The notes under the pieces: generated by a model | Databases searched by the model: none | What the model was told of the DNA's origin: nothing | Seen by the model: the letters and a program-made list of their open reading frames with translations, nothing else | In this document: positions 8,170-15,475 of the stretch, one piece after another | Layout of the letters: each line of letters opens with the position of its first letter | Numbering within the stretch: position 1 is the first letter of the stretch | Position numbers and translations under genes: made by a program | Source: Kaistia algarum | GTDB lineage: Bacteria > Pseudomonadota > Alphaproteobacteria > Rhizobiales > Kaistiaceae | DNA: 64,000 bases | Assembly: GCF_026343945.1 (NCBI RefSeq) | Contig: NZ_JAPKNJ010000004.1 | Coordinates: forward strand, 1-64,000 | Reading direction: 5' to 3'

Positions 8170-9177
8170 TCAGGCACGCGCCGGGTCCAGCGGCTTCGTC
8201 GCGTCAGGCGCGCTCTCCAGGCAGCCGAGTCCCGCCAGCGTCGAGGTGATCGCCTGGTCCAGCGGCGTATGCGGCTCCTCGCCGAGAAAGGCAACGAGAC
8301 GGCGATTGTCGAGTTCGAGCCGCTCTTTCCAGAGATAGCGCATCTCCAGAACCTCCCGGAATGTCTCGACGAAGGGCGCTGCGAGATAGAACACCGGCCA
8401 TGGGAACCCGCGGATCGGCAGGGCTGGCCAGCCAACCACATCGCGGACAGCCTCGGCGATCTCCACGCCGCGCTCGAAGAAATGGCCACGGAAATGGAAA
8501 CGGGCGAAGGGCGGCAGTTCGTCGCCGCGCTCGATCAGCCGGGCGAAGGTTTCGGCCAGATCCGGCAGATAGGCCCAGTCATGGCCGATTTCGCGTCGTC
8601 CGGGATAGGTGAGCGATCGCACCGGCTTCCCCGGTTTGACGATGCCCTGGCCGAACCAGCTATTGCCAACGCTGGGGCCGAAGAAGTCGCCGGCCCGGAC
8701 GAGCAGCACCGGCGTTCCGGTCATGGCGGCACGTTCAAGCCGGGCTTCCATTTCGGTGCGAATCTTGCCCTTGCGCGTGAGCGGACGCTGGGGAGCATCC
8801 TCGCCGACCAGCGGGAACGTTTCGGGCCCGAAATTATAGACTGTGCCGGGAAAAACGATCCTGGCGCCCACAGCCTTCGCGGCGGCGATGGTGTTATCCA
8901 GCATTGGCAGAGCCAGGCCGGCCCAGTTGCGATAACCGGGCGGATTGGCGCCATGAAAGATCAGCGCCGCGCCGGCCGCCGCGCGCCGAACCGCCTCCGC
9001 GTCCATGGCGTCGCCGGCGACCCATTCGATCGCGGCATCGCCGCGCCGCCGCCGCGCCGCGTCCGGGTCTCGGTGAAGGCCACGAACCTTCCAGCCACGC
9101 GCCACCAGGACCCTGGCCACCTCCCCGCCGATACCGCCCGTGGCGCCAATGATCAGAGCTGTGCTTCCCTTGGTCAT
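8170..9177 (-). CDS. NAD(P)-dependent epimerase/dehydratase-like oxidoreductase
   Basis: A 335-residue extended short-chain dehydrogenase. The Rossmann loop GATGGIGG lies at 11-18, followed by GWKVRGLHRDP, suggesting NADP(H) preference. The catalytic Y-x-x-x-K of classical epimerases is not obvious, so the activity is open. The frame is open to 9528, but the ATG at 9175-9177 has GGAG seven to eight bases before it (AAGGAGACGATCATG) and starts the Rossmann fold properly. It is divergent from a LysR gene with 97 bases between, the classical layout for a LysR regulator and its target. Confidence 0.72.
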   Translation of the reverse strand: MTKGSTALIIGATGGIGGEVARVLVARGWKVRGLHRDPDAARRRRGDAAIEWVAGDAMDAEAVRRAAAGAALIFHGANPPGYRNWAGLALPMLDNTIAAAKAVGARIVFPGTVYNFGPETFPLVGEDAPQRPLTRKGKIRTEMEARLERAAMTGTPVLLVRAGDFFGPSVGNSWFGQGIVKPGKPVRSLTYPGRREIGHDWAYLPDLAETFARLIERGDELPPFARFHFRGHFFERGVEIAEAVRDVVGWPALPIRGFPWPVFYLAAPFVETFREVLEMRYLWKERLELDNRRLVAFLGEEPHTPLDQAITSTLAGLGCLESAPDATKPLDPARA

Positions 9178-9245
9178 GATCGTCTCCTTCGTTTCATCTG
9201 AAAGGGACAATGGGACCCAAGCGAGCGAAACGAAATTGTTGATCT

Positions 9246-9264
9246 TCGTATGATTATTATACGA
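9246..9264. promoter_or_regulatory. Candidate LysR operator
   Basis: The inverted repeat TCGTAT (9246-9251) and ATACGA (9259-9264) with a 7-base spacer lies in the gap between the divergent epimerase and LysR genes, 10 bases before the LysR start. It fits the interrupted-palindrome T-N11-A form bound by LysR proteins. It is the only clear palindrome in the gap. Confidence 0.5.
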
Positions 9265-9274
9265 TAATGTATCG

Positions 9275-10174
9275 ATGACACCATCATGGGACCACATCCG
9301 CTCGCTCCTCGCTGTACTGTCCGAGGGGAGCCTCTCCGCAGCGGCCCGGAAGCTGCGCCTGTCCCAGCCGACCATCGGGCGCCATATCGACGAACTGGAA
9401 CAGCAGCTTGGCGCCGCGCTCTTCACCCGCAGCCCATCCGGCCTCGACCCGACGGACACGGCGCTGGCGCTGCGCCCGCAGGCCGAGGCGATGGCGGCCG
9501 CCGCCGATTCGCTCCGACGCGTGGCCACGGGAGAGGCGAGCGGAGATCGGGGGACGGTACGATTGACGGCAAGCGAGGTGGTCGGCGTCGAGGTTCTGCC
9601 GTCGATTCTGGCGGAGTTCCGGGAGCTTCACCCCGACATCGCCGTCGAGCTGGTCGTCTCCAACCGGAACGAGGACCTGCTGCGCCGGAACAGCGACATC
9701 GCCGTCCGCATGGTTCCGCCAACCCAGGCCGCTCTGGTGCAGAAGCGAATCGGCACGATCGAGATCGGCTTCCATGCCCGAGCCGACTATCTCGAACGGC
9801 ACGGCACGCCGGAAATGCTGGAGGAATTACGGGACCATGCCCTGATCGGCTTCGACGAGGAAACGCCGGTGGTCCGGTCCCTGCAGCAAAGCGGGCTGAT
9901 TCCCGCGCGGGAACGGTTTTCGCTCCGCACCGACAGTGACCTTGCCCATTTGGCGGCGATTCGCGCCGGCTATGGCATCGGCATGTGTCAGGTGGGTATT
10001 GCGCGCCGCGATCCGGCGCTCCGGCGCGTGCTCGCCTCTGCCGTCAGCCTCCCGCTCGATGGCTGGCTGGCGATGCATGAGGATCTGCGCCGCGTCCGCC
10101 GCATGCGCCTCCTCTTCGACCACCTCGCCGAGGGCCTCGGCGTCTATATCGCGGGCCAACATCTACCAGCTTGA
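9275..10174 (+). CDS. LysR family transcriptional regulator
   Basis: A 299-residue LysR protein. The N-terminal winged helix-turn-helix is clear (LLAVLSEGSLSAAARKLRLS then QPTIGRHIDELEQQLGAALF), and the C-terminal effector-binding domain runs from about residue 90. There is no strong ribosome site before the ATG at 9275, so the transcript may be leaderless or nearly so. The likely target is the divergent epimerase gene and itself. The effector is unknown. Confidence 0.88.
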   Translation: MTPSWDHIRSLLAVLSEGSLSAAARKLRLSQPTIGRHIDELEQQLGAALFTRSPSGLDPTDTALALRPQAEAMAAAADSLRRVATGEASGDRGTVRLTASEVVGVEVLPSILAEFRELHPDIAVELVVSNRNEDLLRRNSDIAVRMVPPTQAALVQKRIGTIEIGFHARADYLERHGTPEMLEELRDHALIGFDEETPVVRSLQQSGLIPARERFSLRTDSDLAHLAAIRAGYGIGMCQVGIARRDPALRRVLASAVSLPLDGWLAMHEDLRRVRRMRLLFDHLAEGLGVYIAGQHLPA

Positions 10175-10215
10175 GAGAACGATGCTAGGATTCGGCGTCC
10201 ATGGGAGAACATGAC

Positions 10216-10521
10216 ATGCCGAACATTACCCTCCTCGTCGACTTCGAGATCATCGAGGGCAAGGACGAGGAACTGACGGCCCTCATCGCCGAGCATGCGC
10301 GGCTGACGCTCGCGGAAGAGCCGGGATGCCTTCGCTTCGACGTGGTGAAGCCGATCGAGCGCGACGGAACGCCGATTGCCGGAAGGCTGATGCTGACGGA
10401 GGTCTATGAAAACGAGGCTGCCGTCGCGATCCACGAGAAGAACCCGCGCATGCCGGGACTGGGAGCTGCGATGAAGCCGCTGCTCGTCTCGATGAATGTG
10501 AAGTTCGGCATGATCGCCTGA
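10216..10521 (+). CDS. Antibiotic-biosynthesis-monooxygenase (ABM) domain protein
   Basis: A 101-residue protein with the ABM fold pattern: a first strand TLLVDFEIIEGKDEEL, the cysteine-containing turn EEPGCLRFDV and a late block TEVYENEAAVAIHEKNP. Such small dimeric proteins (YgiN, LsrG relatives) act as cofactor-free monooxygenases or isomerases; the substrate cannot be told. The frame is open from 10201, but the ATG at 10216 has GGAG at 10204-10207 and gives the family-like N-terminus. It ends about 70 bases before the bidirectional terminator hairpin at 10588-10630. Confidence 0.75.
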   Translation: MPNITLLVDFEIIEGKDEELTALIAEHARLTLAEEPGCLRFDVVKPIERDGTPIAGRLMLTEVYENEAAVAIHEKNPRMPGLGAAMKPLLVSMNVKFGMIA

Positions 10522-10587
10522 CGTCGCCCGGAGGCCGCCCTCGGCGAAATCGGTCCGGAAGCGCGACGACGCGGCAAAATCCGGACA

Positions 10588-10630
10588 AAAGAAAACGCCC
10601 GTCGGGGAGGAGGTCGACGGGCGTTTCTTT
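10588..10630 (-). ncRNA. CcsR/cuckoo-type stem-loop 1, also the terminator
   Basis: On the minus strand this forms a 12-base-pair perfect stem (arms 10593-10604 and 10615-10626) closing the 10-base loop ACCUCCUCCC. The stem lengthens across a one-base bulge (10588-10591 with 10627-10630). The minus-strand tail is UUUUCUUUUG, so it works as a rho-independent terminator for the DUF1127 transcript. It can also terminate the ABM gene on the plus strand. The loop is the anti-Shine-Dalgarno CCUCCUCCC motif of the CcsR/cuckoo RNAs. Confidence 0.85.
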
Positions 10631-10634
10631 GAAA

Positions 10635-10668
10635 GGCGCTCAGCGAGGGAGGAGGTTCGCTTTGCGCC
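10635..10668 (-). ncRNA. CcsR/cuckoo-type stem-loop 2
   Basis: The loop at 10647-10656 reads ACCUCCUCCC on the minus strand, identical to loops 1 and 3. It is closed by AGCGA/UCGCU arms (10642-10646 and 10657-10661), then a 2x2 internal loop, then GGCGC/GCGCC arms (10635-10639 and 10664-10668). The stem bases differ from the neighbours while the loop is kept, so selection is on the loop and on pairing. Confidence 0.8.
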
Positions 10669-10671
10669 ATA

Positions 10672-10705
10672 TCGCGGGGACGAGGGAGGAGGTTCGTCCC
10701 GGCGA
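10672..10705 (-). ncRNA. CcsR/cuckoo-type stem-loop 3
   Basis: The loop at 10684-10693 again reads ACCUCCUCCC on the minus strand. Arms GGGACGA (10677-10683) and TCGTCCC (10694-10700) pair perfectly; after one mismatch TCGC/GCGA extend the stem to 10672 and 10705. It begins 12 bases after the DUF1127 stop, so the array is the 3' untranslated region of that mRNA. Confidence 0.8.
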
Positions 10706-10716
10706 ATTCGTAAAAC

Positions 10717-10869
10717 TCAGTATCCAACCGACTGGCGGGCGACCGAGACGATATCGACGCGGTTGATGCCGAGATCGGCCAGCTCGCGGTTCGTCAGACG
10801 GTTGAGCTCATTGCAAGTCTGGCGATACTTCATCCAGTTCTTGTAGGAAGCAACGAGGCCGTTTGCCAT
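10717..10869 (-). CDS. DUF1127 small basic protein, host gene of a CCUCCUCCC stem-loop array
   Basis: A 50-residue protein whose C-terminal part is the DUF1127 motif: NELNRLTNRELADLGINRVD followed by I-x-x-V-A-R. In Rhodobacter a DUF1127 protein (CcaF1) is an RNA-binding protein encoded just ahead of the CcsR sRNAs, which are processed from its 3' region. The same arrangement is seen here. The frame is open back to 11196, but only the ATG at 10867-10869, with AAGGA shortly before it on the minus strand, gives the family N-terminus. The 254 bases upstream to the next gene hold its promoter; I could not assign the sigma factor. Confidence 0.85.
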   Translation of the reverse strand: MANGLVASYKNWMKYRQTCNELNRLTNRELADLGINRVDIVSVARQSVGY

Positions 10870-11123
10870 GATAGTCAGTCCTTCAAATCTCATTCTCTGC
10901 GGCGCTGATTGCCTTGCGCCGTTTCGATGATTGAAAGATAGGGGAACTGATCGGATTTGAGCACCGCCAAAAATGGAATGGCAGCAATGCGTATGATGCA
11001 GAGCAACATGGCCGGACCAAACATTATTGCGCCGCACAAGCGCCATATTCCGACGGGGCGGACAGACGAGTTTCGGCGATGAGCCGGGGCCGCATTCCGC
11101 CATTCCCAAGGCTATAGAATCGC

Positions 11124-12056
11124 ATGGATCCGCAGCGCCTCGGCCTCGTTTCTCCGCGTCTCCATTATTTCCAGCTCGTGGCCCGGCTCGGCTCAATCCG
11201 GGAGGCGGCGCGGATGCTTAACATCGCGCCTTCCTCGATCAGCCGCGCGATCTCGCAATTCGAGGAAGAGCTCGGCGCGCCGCTGTTCGATCGCGCCGGA
11301 GGCAGGCTGAAGCTGACCAGCGCCGGCGAATTGATGCTCTACCATGCCCGCTCCAGCGGGACGGAACTGGCGCGCGCCGTGAAGGAGATCGGCGAATTGA
11401 AGGGCCTGCGCCGAGGCTCGTTCGCCATCGCCGTCATCGAGAGCGTGGCGCGGGGACCGATGCCGGACGTGCTCGCCACCTTCTGGCAGCGCCACCCCGA
11501 CATCGCGGTCGATGTGCGCATTGCCGATTCGCAGCATGCCTTCGAGGCGGTAGCGGAAGGCGATTGCGAGATCGGCGTCGCCTTCGATACGCGCACGCCC
11601 CGTCGGACCGAGCGCCTGGCCGGCGCGGAGATCGGCATCGGCGCCCTGGTCCGGCCCGACCATCGGCTGGCGCGACAGCCATCGCTCCGCCTCTATGAAC
11701 TGGCCGGCGAACGCGTGCTTCTTTCCGACCGCAGCCTGACTCTCGGCCTTTCGGTCGAGGAGGCCCTCGAAGGCTCGGTGGTGGGCTTCCTGAAACGCAC
11801 GCGCACCAATTCTATCGAACTGATGGTCGATCTGGCGCTGCGCGGCCTCGGCGTTGCGCTGCAGACCCGCGTCGGCGTCGAGCGCGAACTGGCACGGGGC
11901 GACCTCGTCTTCGTTCCGGTCCGCGACCCGCGCCTGAAGCCGCGCAAGCTGGTGCTGGTCACGGGCCGTAAGGCCGAGATCTCGGAAGCGGCCTTGGCGC
12001 TCGCCACCCTGCTGGTCCACCGCATCGAGGCGATGGACGAACGCGAAAGCGGATAG
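11124..12056 (+). CDS. LysR family regulator, probable controller of the downstream catabolic operon
   Basis: A 310-residue LysR protein. The winged helix lies at about 8-65 (YFQLVARLGSIREAARMLNI and ISQFEEELGAPLFDRAGG), and the effector domain from about 90. A gap of only 51 bases separates it from the cupin gene, which starts a same-strand nine-gene operon. Regulation of that operon by this protein is therefore likely, though LysR genes are more often divergent. The gap itself contains no clear terminator. Confidence 0.85.
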   Translation: MDPQRLGLVSPRLHYFQLVARLGSIREAARMLNIAPSSISRAISQFEEELGAPLFDRAGGRLKLTSAGELMLYHARSSGTELARAVKEIGELKGLRRGSFAIAVIESVARGPMPDVLATFWQRHPDIAVDVRIADSQHAFEAVAEGDCEIGVAFDTRTPRRTERLAGAEIGIGALVRPDHRLARQPSLRLYELAGERVLLSDRSLTLGLSVEEALEGSVVGFLKRTRTNSIELMVDLALRGLGVALQTRVGVERELARGDLVFVPVRDPRLKPRKLVLVTGRKAEISEAALALATLLVHRIEAMDERESG

Positions 12057-12107
12057 AACGAGTGGCCGGCCCAACCGCCGGACAGAACTAGAGACAGGGA
12101 GTGAACC

Positions 12108-12635
12108 ATGCCGCCGATGAAGATCGATCCGAACCCACGAATGCCCTACCAGTTGCCGATGCCGAAGGAGACGCTGCCGGACATCGTCATTCCAAAGGCC
12201 GTGCCGGAGGACGAGCGCATCTGGGTGCCGCAGGGCGAGCGCGTCTGGTTTCGTCCGCTCTGCCTCAACCGCTCGCAGGGCTATTGGATGAACCTCTTGC
12301 GGGTCCGCAAGTCCGGAGTCCTCAGCCGACATCGCCATCCCCAGGCGGTGCATGGCTATGTCATCAAGGGCCGCTGGCACTACCTTGAGCATGACTGGGT
12401 CGCCGAGGAAGGCGGCTATGTCTTCGAGCCCCCGGGCGAGACCCATACGCTCGTCGTCCCCGACGATGTCGAGGAGATGATCACGCTCTTCCAGGTCAAC
12501 GGCATTATGTATTACGTCGATGCCTATGGCGAACCGCTCGGCTTCGAGGACGTGTTCACCAAGATCGACATGTGCCGCGAGCATTACACCAAAGTTGGCC
12601 TCGGCGCCGATTACGTCGACCAGTTCATCCGGTAG
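12108..12635 (+). CDS. Cupin dioxygenase of the 2,4'-dihydroxyacetophenone dioxygenase (DAD) family
   Basis: A 175-residue single-domain cupin. Candidate metal ligands are visible: H75 and H77 in SRHRHPQAVHGYVIKG, H82, then E111 and H113 in PPGETHTLVV. DAD cleaves the side-chain carbon bond of 2,4'-dihydroxyacetophenone using non-haem iron and O2, giving 4-hydroxybenzoate and formate. The family similarity is good but the substrate may differ here. It is the first gene of the operon, preceded by AGGGAG and an ATG at 12108. The 131 bases to the next gene are the longest gap inside the operon. Confidence 0.72.
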   Translation: MPPMKIDPNPRMPYQLPMPKETLPDIVIPKAVPEDERIWVPQGERVWFRPLCLNRSQGYWMNLLRVRKSGVLSRHRHPQAVHGYVIKGRWHYLEHDWVAEEGGYVFEPPGETHTLVVPDDVEEMITLFQVNGIMYYVDAYGEPLGFEDVFTKIDMCREHYTKVGLGADYVDQFIR

Positions 12636-12766
12636 GCGGCTCGCCGGCGGCTGCAGCGCGCCACATTTGGCGCCTGTTGCTTCCTAAGCAACAACGCATT
12701 CGATTTTCTGGATCTATGCGCATCGCTGCCGCTTTGCGATGGTGCGTCCAGTCACGAGGGAATGCG

Positions 12767-13267
12767 ATGAAGCCAAGCGCCGTCGATGCGGTGATCCGGG
12801 GATTGAAGAAGGCCGGCGTCTCGATCGTCTGCTATCTGCCGGATTCGCTGTTCAAGCCACTCTATCCGGCGCTCGACGCCGATCCCGACATTCGCACCAT
12901 CCGCGTCACCAATGAGGGCGAGGGCGCGGCGATCTGCGGCGGCGTCTTCCTCTCCGGCAAGCGCGCCGCGCTGGTCATGGAGAATTCGGGCTTGCGCGCC
13001 TCCGTCGAACCGCTGGCCCGCATGGGGCTCGGAGCCGGCATCCCGGTCGTCATGCTGATGAGCTATCGCGGCGAGATGGGTGAGAATAATTGGTGGGCGA
13101 TCCCGCACGGCATCACCATGGAGCCGGTGCTGAACGCGCTGCGTATCCCCTACCGCGTCGTGCGCGAGGAGGACGAGATCGAGCGGGCGATCACGGACGC
13201 CTATGACTGGTCCTATGCGTCCTACTATCACAGCGCCGTGGCGCTCGGCGGGAGCGTCGTGCGATGA
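12767..13267 (+). CDS. TPP-dependent decarboxylase, alpha (PYR-domain) subunit
   Basis: A 166-residue protein matching the N-terminal domain of phosphonopyruvate and sulfopyruvate decarboxylases (ComD type). The conserved acidic residues that activate thiamine diphosphate lie in VTNEGEGAAICGGVFLSGK (E50/E52), followed by the MENSGL block typical of this family. The frame extends upstream to 12572, but that part overlaps the cupin gene. The ATG at 12767 follows GAGGG and is preferred. It overlaps the next gene by four bases (ATGA), so the two subunits should be made together. It would decarboxylate a 2-oxo acid. Confidence 0.78.
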   Translation: MKPSAVDAVIRGLKKAGVSIVCYLPDSLFKPLYPALDADPDIRTIRVTNEGEGAAICGGVFLSGKRAALVMENSGLRASVEPLARMGLGAGIPVVMLMSYRGEMGENNWWAIPHGITMEPVLNALRIPYRVVREEDEIERAITDAYDWSYASYYHSAVALGGSVVR

Positions 13268-13872
13268 AACGCTATGACTGCATGAAGGCCTTGGCCGCCC
13301 GCCTCAAGGGCGAGCTGGTCATCCTCTCGCTCGGCGCCAGCGTCGATGAATGGTACAACGCCGCGCCGCATATGCGCGAGGCGAGCCTCTTTCAGCAGCA
13401 GCTCGGCTGCGTCACCCCGGAAGCGTTCGGGCTGGCCGTCGGCCTGCCGCATCGGCGTATCGTCTCGCTCGATACCGACGGCGGCATGATGTTCAATCTC
13501 GGCATCCTGGCGACGCTCGGCAATGAGCAGCCGAAGAACCTCTTCATCGTCGTCTGGGACAATGAAATGTACCAGTCGATCGGCGGCCCGCCGACGCATA
13601 CGGCCTTCGGCCGCGTCGACATCGCGGCGATCGCCCGCGGCGCCGGCATCGAGAACGCGTTCACGGCGCTGACAATCGAGGAATTCGACGAGCATTGCGC
13701 CAAGGGACTCGCCGCCGAGGTGCCCTATGTCGTGGTCGCCAAGGTCTCCGGCACGGTGCAGCCCGACATCAAGCGCAAGCATTCGGACGGCCGCGAGGAC
13801 AAATATATCTTCGTGCGCCATGTCGAGGCGAGCGAGGGCATCACCATCATGGGCCCGAGCGAGCACAATTGA
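13264..13872 (+). CDS. TPP-dependent decarboxylase, beta (TPP-binding) subunit
   Basis: A 202-residue partner of the preceding subunit, matching the ComE or C-terminal domain of phosphonopyruvate decarboxylase. The diphosphate/Mg2+ motif G-D-G-x(26)-N appears as T71-D72-G73 with N100 in WDNEMYQS. The first glycine is replaced by threonine, but the Asp and Asn Mg2+ ligands are kept. The usual STGGQ block reads SIGGPPTH. Together with the alpha subunit it forms the split active site. It is followed after 13 bases by the GMC oxidoreductase. Confidence 0.78.
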   Translation: MKRYDCMKALAARLKGELVILSLGASVDEWYNAAPHMREASLFQQQLGCVTPEAFGLAVGLPHRRIVSLDTDGGMMFNLGILATLGNEQPKNLFIVVWDNEMYQSIGGPPTHTAFGRVDIAAIARGAGIENAFTALTIEEFDEHCAKGLAAEVPYVVVAKVSGTVQPDIKRKHSDGREDKYIFVRHVEASEGITIMGPSEHN

Positions 13873-13885
13873 TGGCCCTGAACTG

Positions 13886-15445
13886 ATGCCCTATGTCGGC
13901 GCAGCCTCCGAGCTTCTTCCCGCCTACGACTTCATTGTCGTCGGCGGCGGCTCGGGCGGCTCGGTCATGGCACGACGCCTTGCCGACGGGAGCGACGCCA
14001 CCGTCCTGCTGATCGAGGCGGGACCGCTCGATCTCGGCCTCGAGGCTATCGACGATCCGACGAAATGGGTCAGCCTGACGCGCGGACCCTATGATTGGGG
14101 CTATGATTATACGCCGACGCCCCATGTAAACGGCCGCACCATCGGCATACCGCGTGGGCGTGTGCTCGGCGGCTCCTCATCGATCAACGCGATGATGTGG
14201 TATCGCGGCCACCCGTCCGATTATGACGCCTGGGAAGCAGCGGGCGCGACCGGCTGGAACTTCGCGTCCTGCCTGCCCTATTTCAAGCGCTGCGAGGATT
14301 GGGTGGACGGCGAGACCGAATTTCGCGGCGTCGGCGGTCCGCTCAGGATCGAGCGCAGTGCCGATCCGCATCCGCTTGCGATCGCGCTCCGCGACGGTGC
14401 GATCGAGCTAGGCATGTCCCCGGTCGACGACCCGAACGGCCCGCTGAACGAGGGCGCGACACTCTCCAATTTCAACATCGCGGCGGGCGAGCGCTGGAGT
14501 TCCGCCCGCGGCTATCTGCGCCCCGTCGCGAACCGCGCCAACCTCACCATCCTGACCGGCTCGCTGGCGACGACGCTCGGCTTCGAAGGAACGCGCTGCG
14601 TTTCGGTCACCCATATCGTCGAAGGCGTCGCCGTCACGACGCGGGCGAGCCACGAGATCATCCTCGCCCTCGGGGCGATTGACACGCCGCGCCTGCTCTT
14701 GAATTCCGGCATCGGCGACCCGGCCGATTTGATGCGGCTCGGCATTTCGGTGCATACCGCGCTTCCCGGCGTGGGCCAGAACCTGCAGGACCATCCTTTG
14801 GTCCGCGCCGTGAATTTCCATTCGAAGCGCCCGATGGGGCCGATGCGCGACAATGGCGGCGGCTCGATGCTCAATTGGAAGAGCCGACCGGAACTCGCCA
14901 AGCCGGACCTGCACGCTTTCCCGATCCAGGGCCGCAGCGCCGTGCCGGAGATCGCCGGGACGCACGATCTATCGGGCGATGTGTTCGCGGTCGCCGCCGG
15001 TCTGATGGGCTCGACGAGCGTCGGCTATCTGAAGCTGCATGAAGCGGGACCTGACGGCCGCATCGAGATCCAGCCGAACTATCTGGCCGAAAAGGACGAT
15101 CTGGACGCGCTGGTCACCGGCGTCGAATTCGTCCTCGATCTCGCCGGCACGACCGCCTTTGCCGATCTTTTTGCCGGCTACGCCGCGCCCTCCGGCCGAC
15201 TTTGTCGGGCCAAGACGGTGGAATTCGTGCGCAACGCGTGCTCGACCTTCTTCCACACCTGCGGAACGGCCAAGATGGGCCTGGATGAGGAAGCCGTCGT
15301 CGACCCGGCGCTCAAGGTGCACGGCATCGAGGCGCTGCGCATCGCCGACGCCTCGGTGATCCCGCTCATCCCGACCTGCAACACCCATTCGGTGGTAACG
15401 ATGATCGCCGAGCGCGCGGCGGATCTCGTGTTGGCAGGATCCTAG
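13886..15445 (+). CDS. GMC family FAD-dependent alcohol oxidoreductase (choline dehydrogenase-like)
   Basis: A 519-residue GMC oxidoreductase. The FAD Rossmann motif is at about residues 17-22 (VVGGGSGGSVMARRLA). GMC signature 1 is seen in PRGRVLGGSSSINAMMWYRG and the second signature around LALGAIDTPRLLLNSGIG. The C-terminal catalytic block has the base H in TCGTAKMG and N/H in TCNTHS. It oxidises a primary or secondary alcohol to a carbonyl. The frame runs upstream into the decarboxylase gene; the ATG at 13886 gives MPYVGAASELLPAYDFIVVG, the normal distance to the FAD motif. In context it may feed the aldehyde dehydrogenase at the operon end. Confidence 0.85.
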   Translation: MPYVGAASELLPAYDFIVVGGGSGGSVMARRLADGSDATVLLIEAGPLDLGLEAIDDPTKWVSLTRGPYDWGYDYTPTPHVNGRTIGIPRGRVLGGSSSINAMMWYRGHPSDYDAWEAAGATGWNFASCLPYFKRCEDWVDGETEFRGVGGPLRIERSADPHPLAIALRDGAIELGMSPVDDPNGPLNEGATLSNFNIAAGERWSSARGYLRPVANRANLTILTGSLATTLGFEGTRCVSVTHIVEGVAVTTRASHEIILALGAIDTPRLLLNSGIGDPADLMRLGISVHTALPGVGQNLQDHPLVRAVNFHSKRPMGPMRDNGGGSMLNWKSRPELAKPDLHAFPIQGRSAVPEIAGTHDLSGDVFAVAAGLMGSTSVGYLKLHEAGPDGRIEIQPNYLAEKDDLDALVTGVEFVLDLAGTTAFADLFAGYAAPSGRLCRAKTVEFVRNACSTFFHTCGTAKMGLDEEAVVDPALKVHGIEALRIADASVIPLIPTCNTHSVVTMIAERAADLVLAGS

Positions 15446-15475
15446 CATGTCGACGGCAGCCACAAGGAATTGCAC

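Noticed and set aside
8269..9201. 310-codon open frame opposite the epimerase gene
   Set aside because: Antisense shadow; no recognisable motif, while the minus strand has a full Rossmann protein with a good ribosome site.
10585..10710. Treating the three hairpins only as redundant terminators
   Set aside because: All three loops are the same ten bases while the stems vary, which terminators do not need; it fits the CCUCCUCCC sRNA family.
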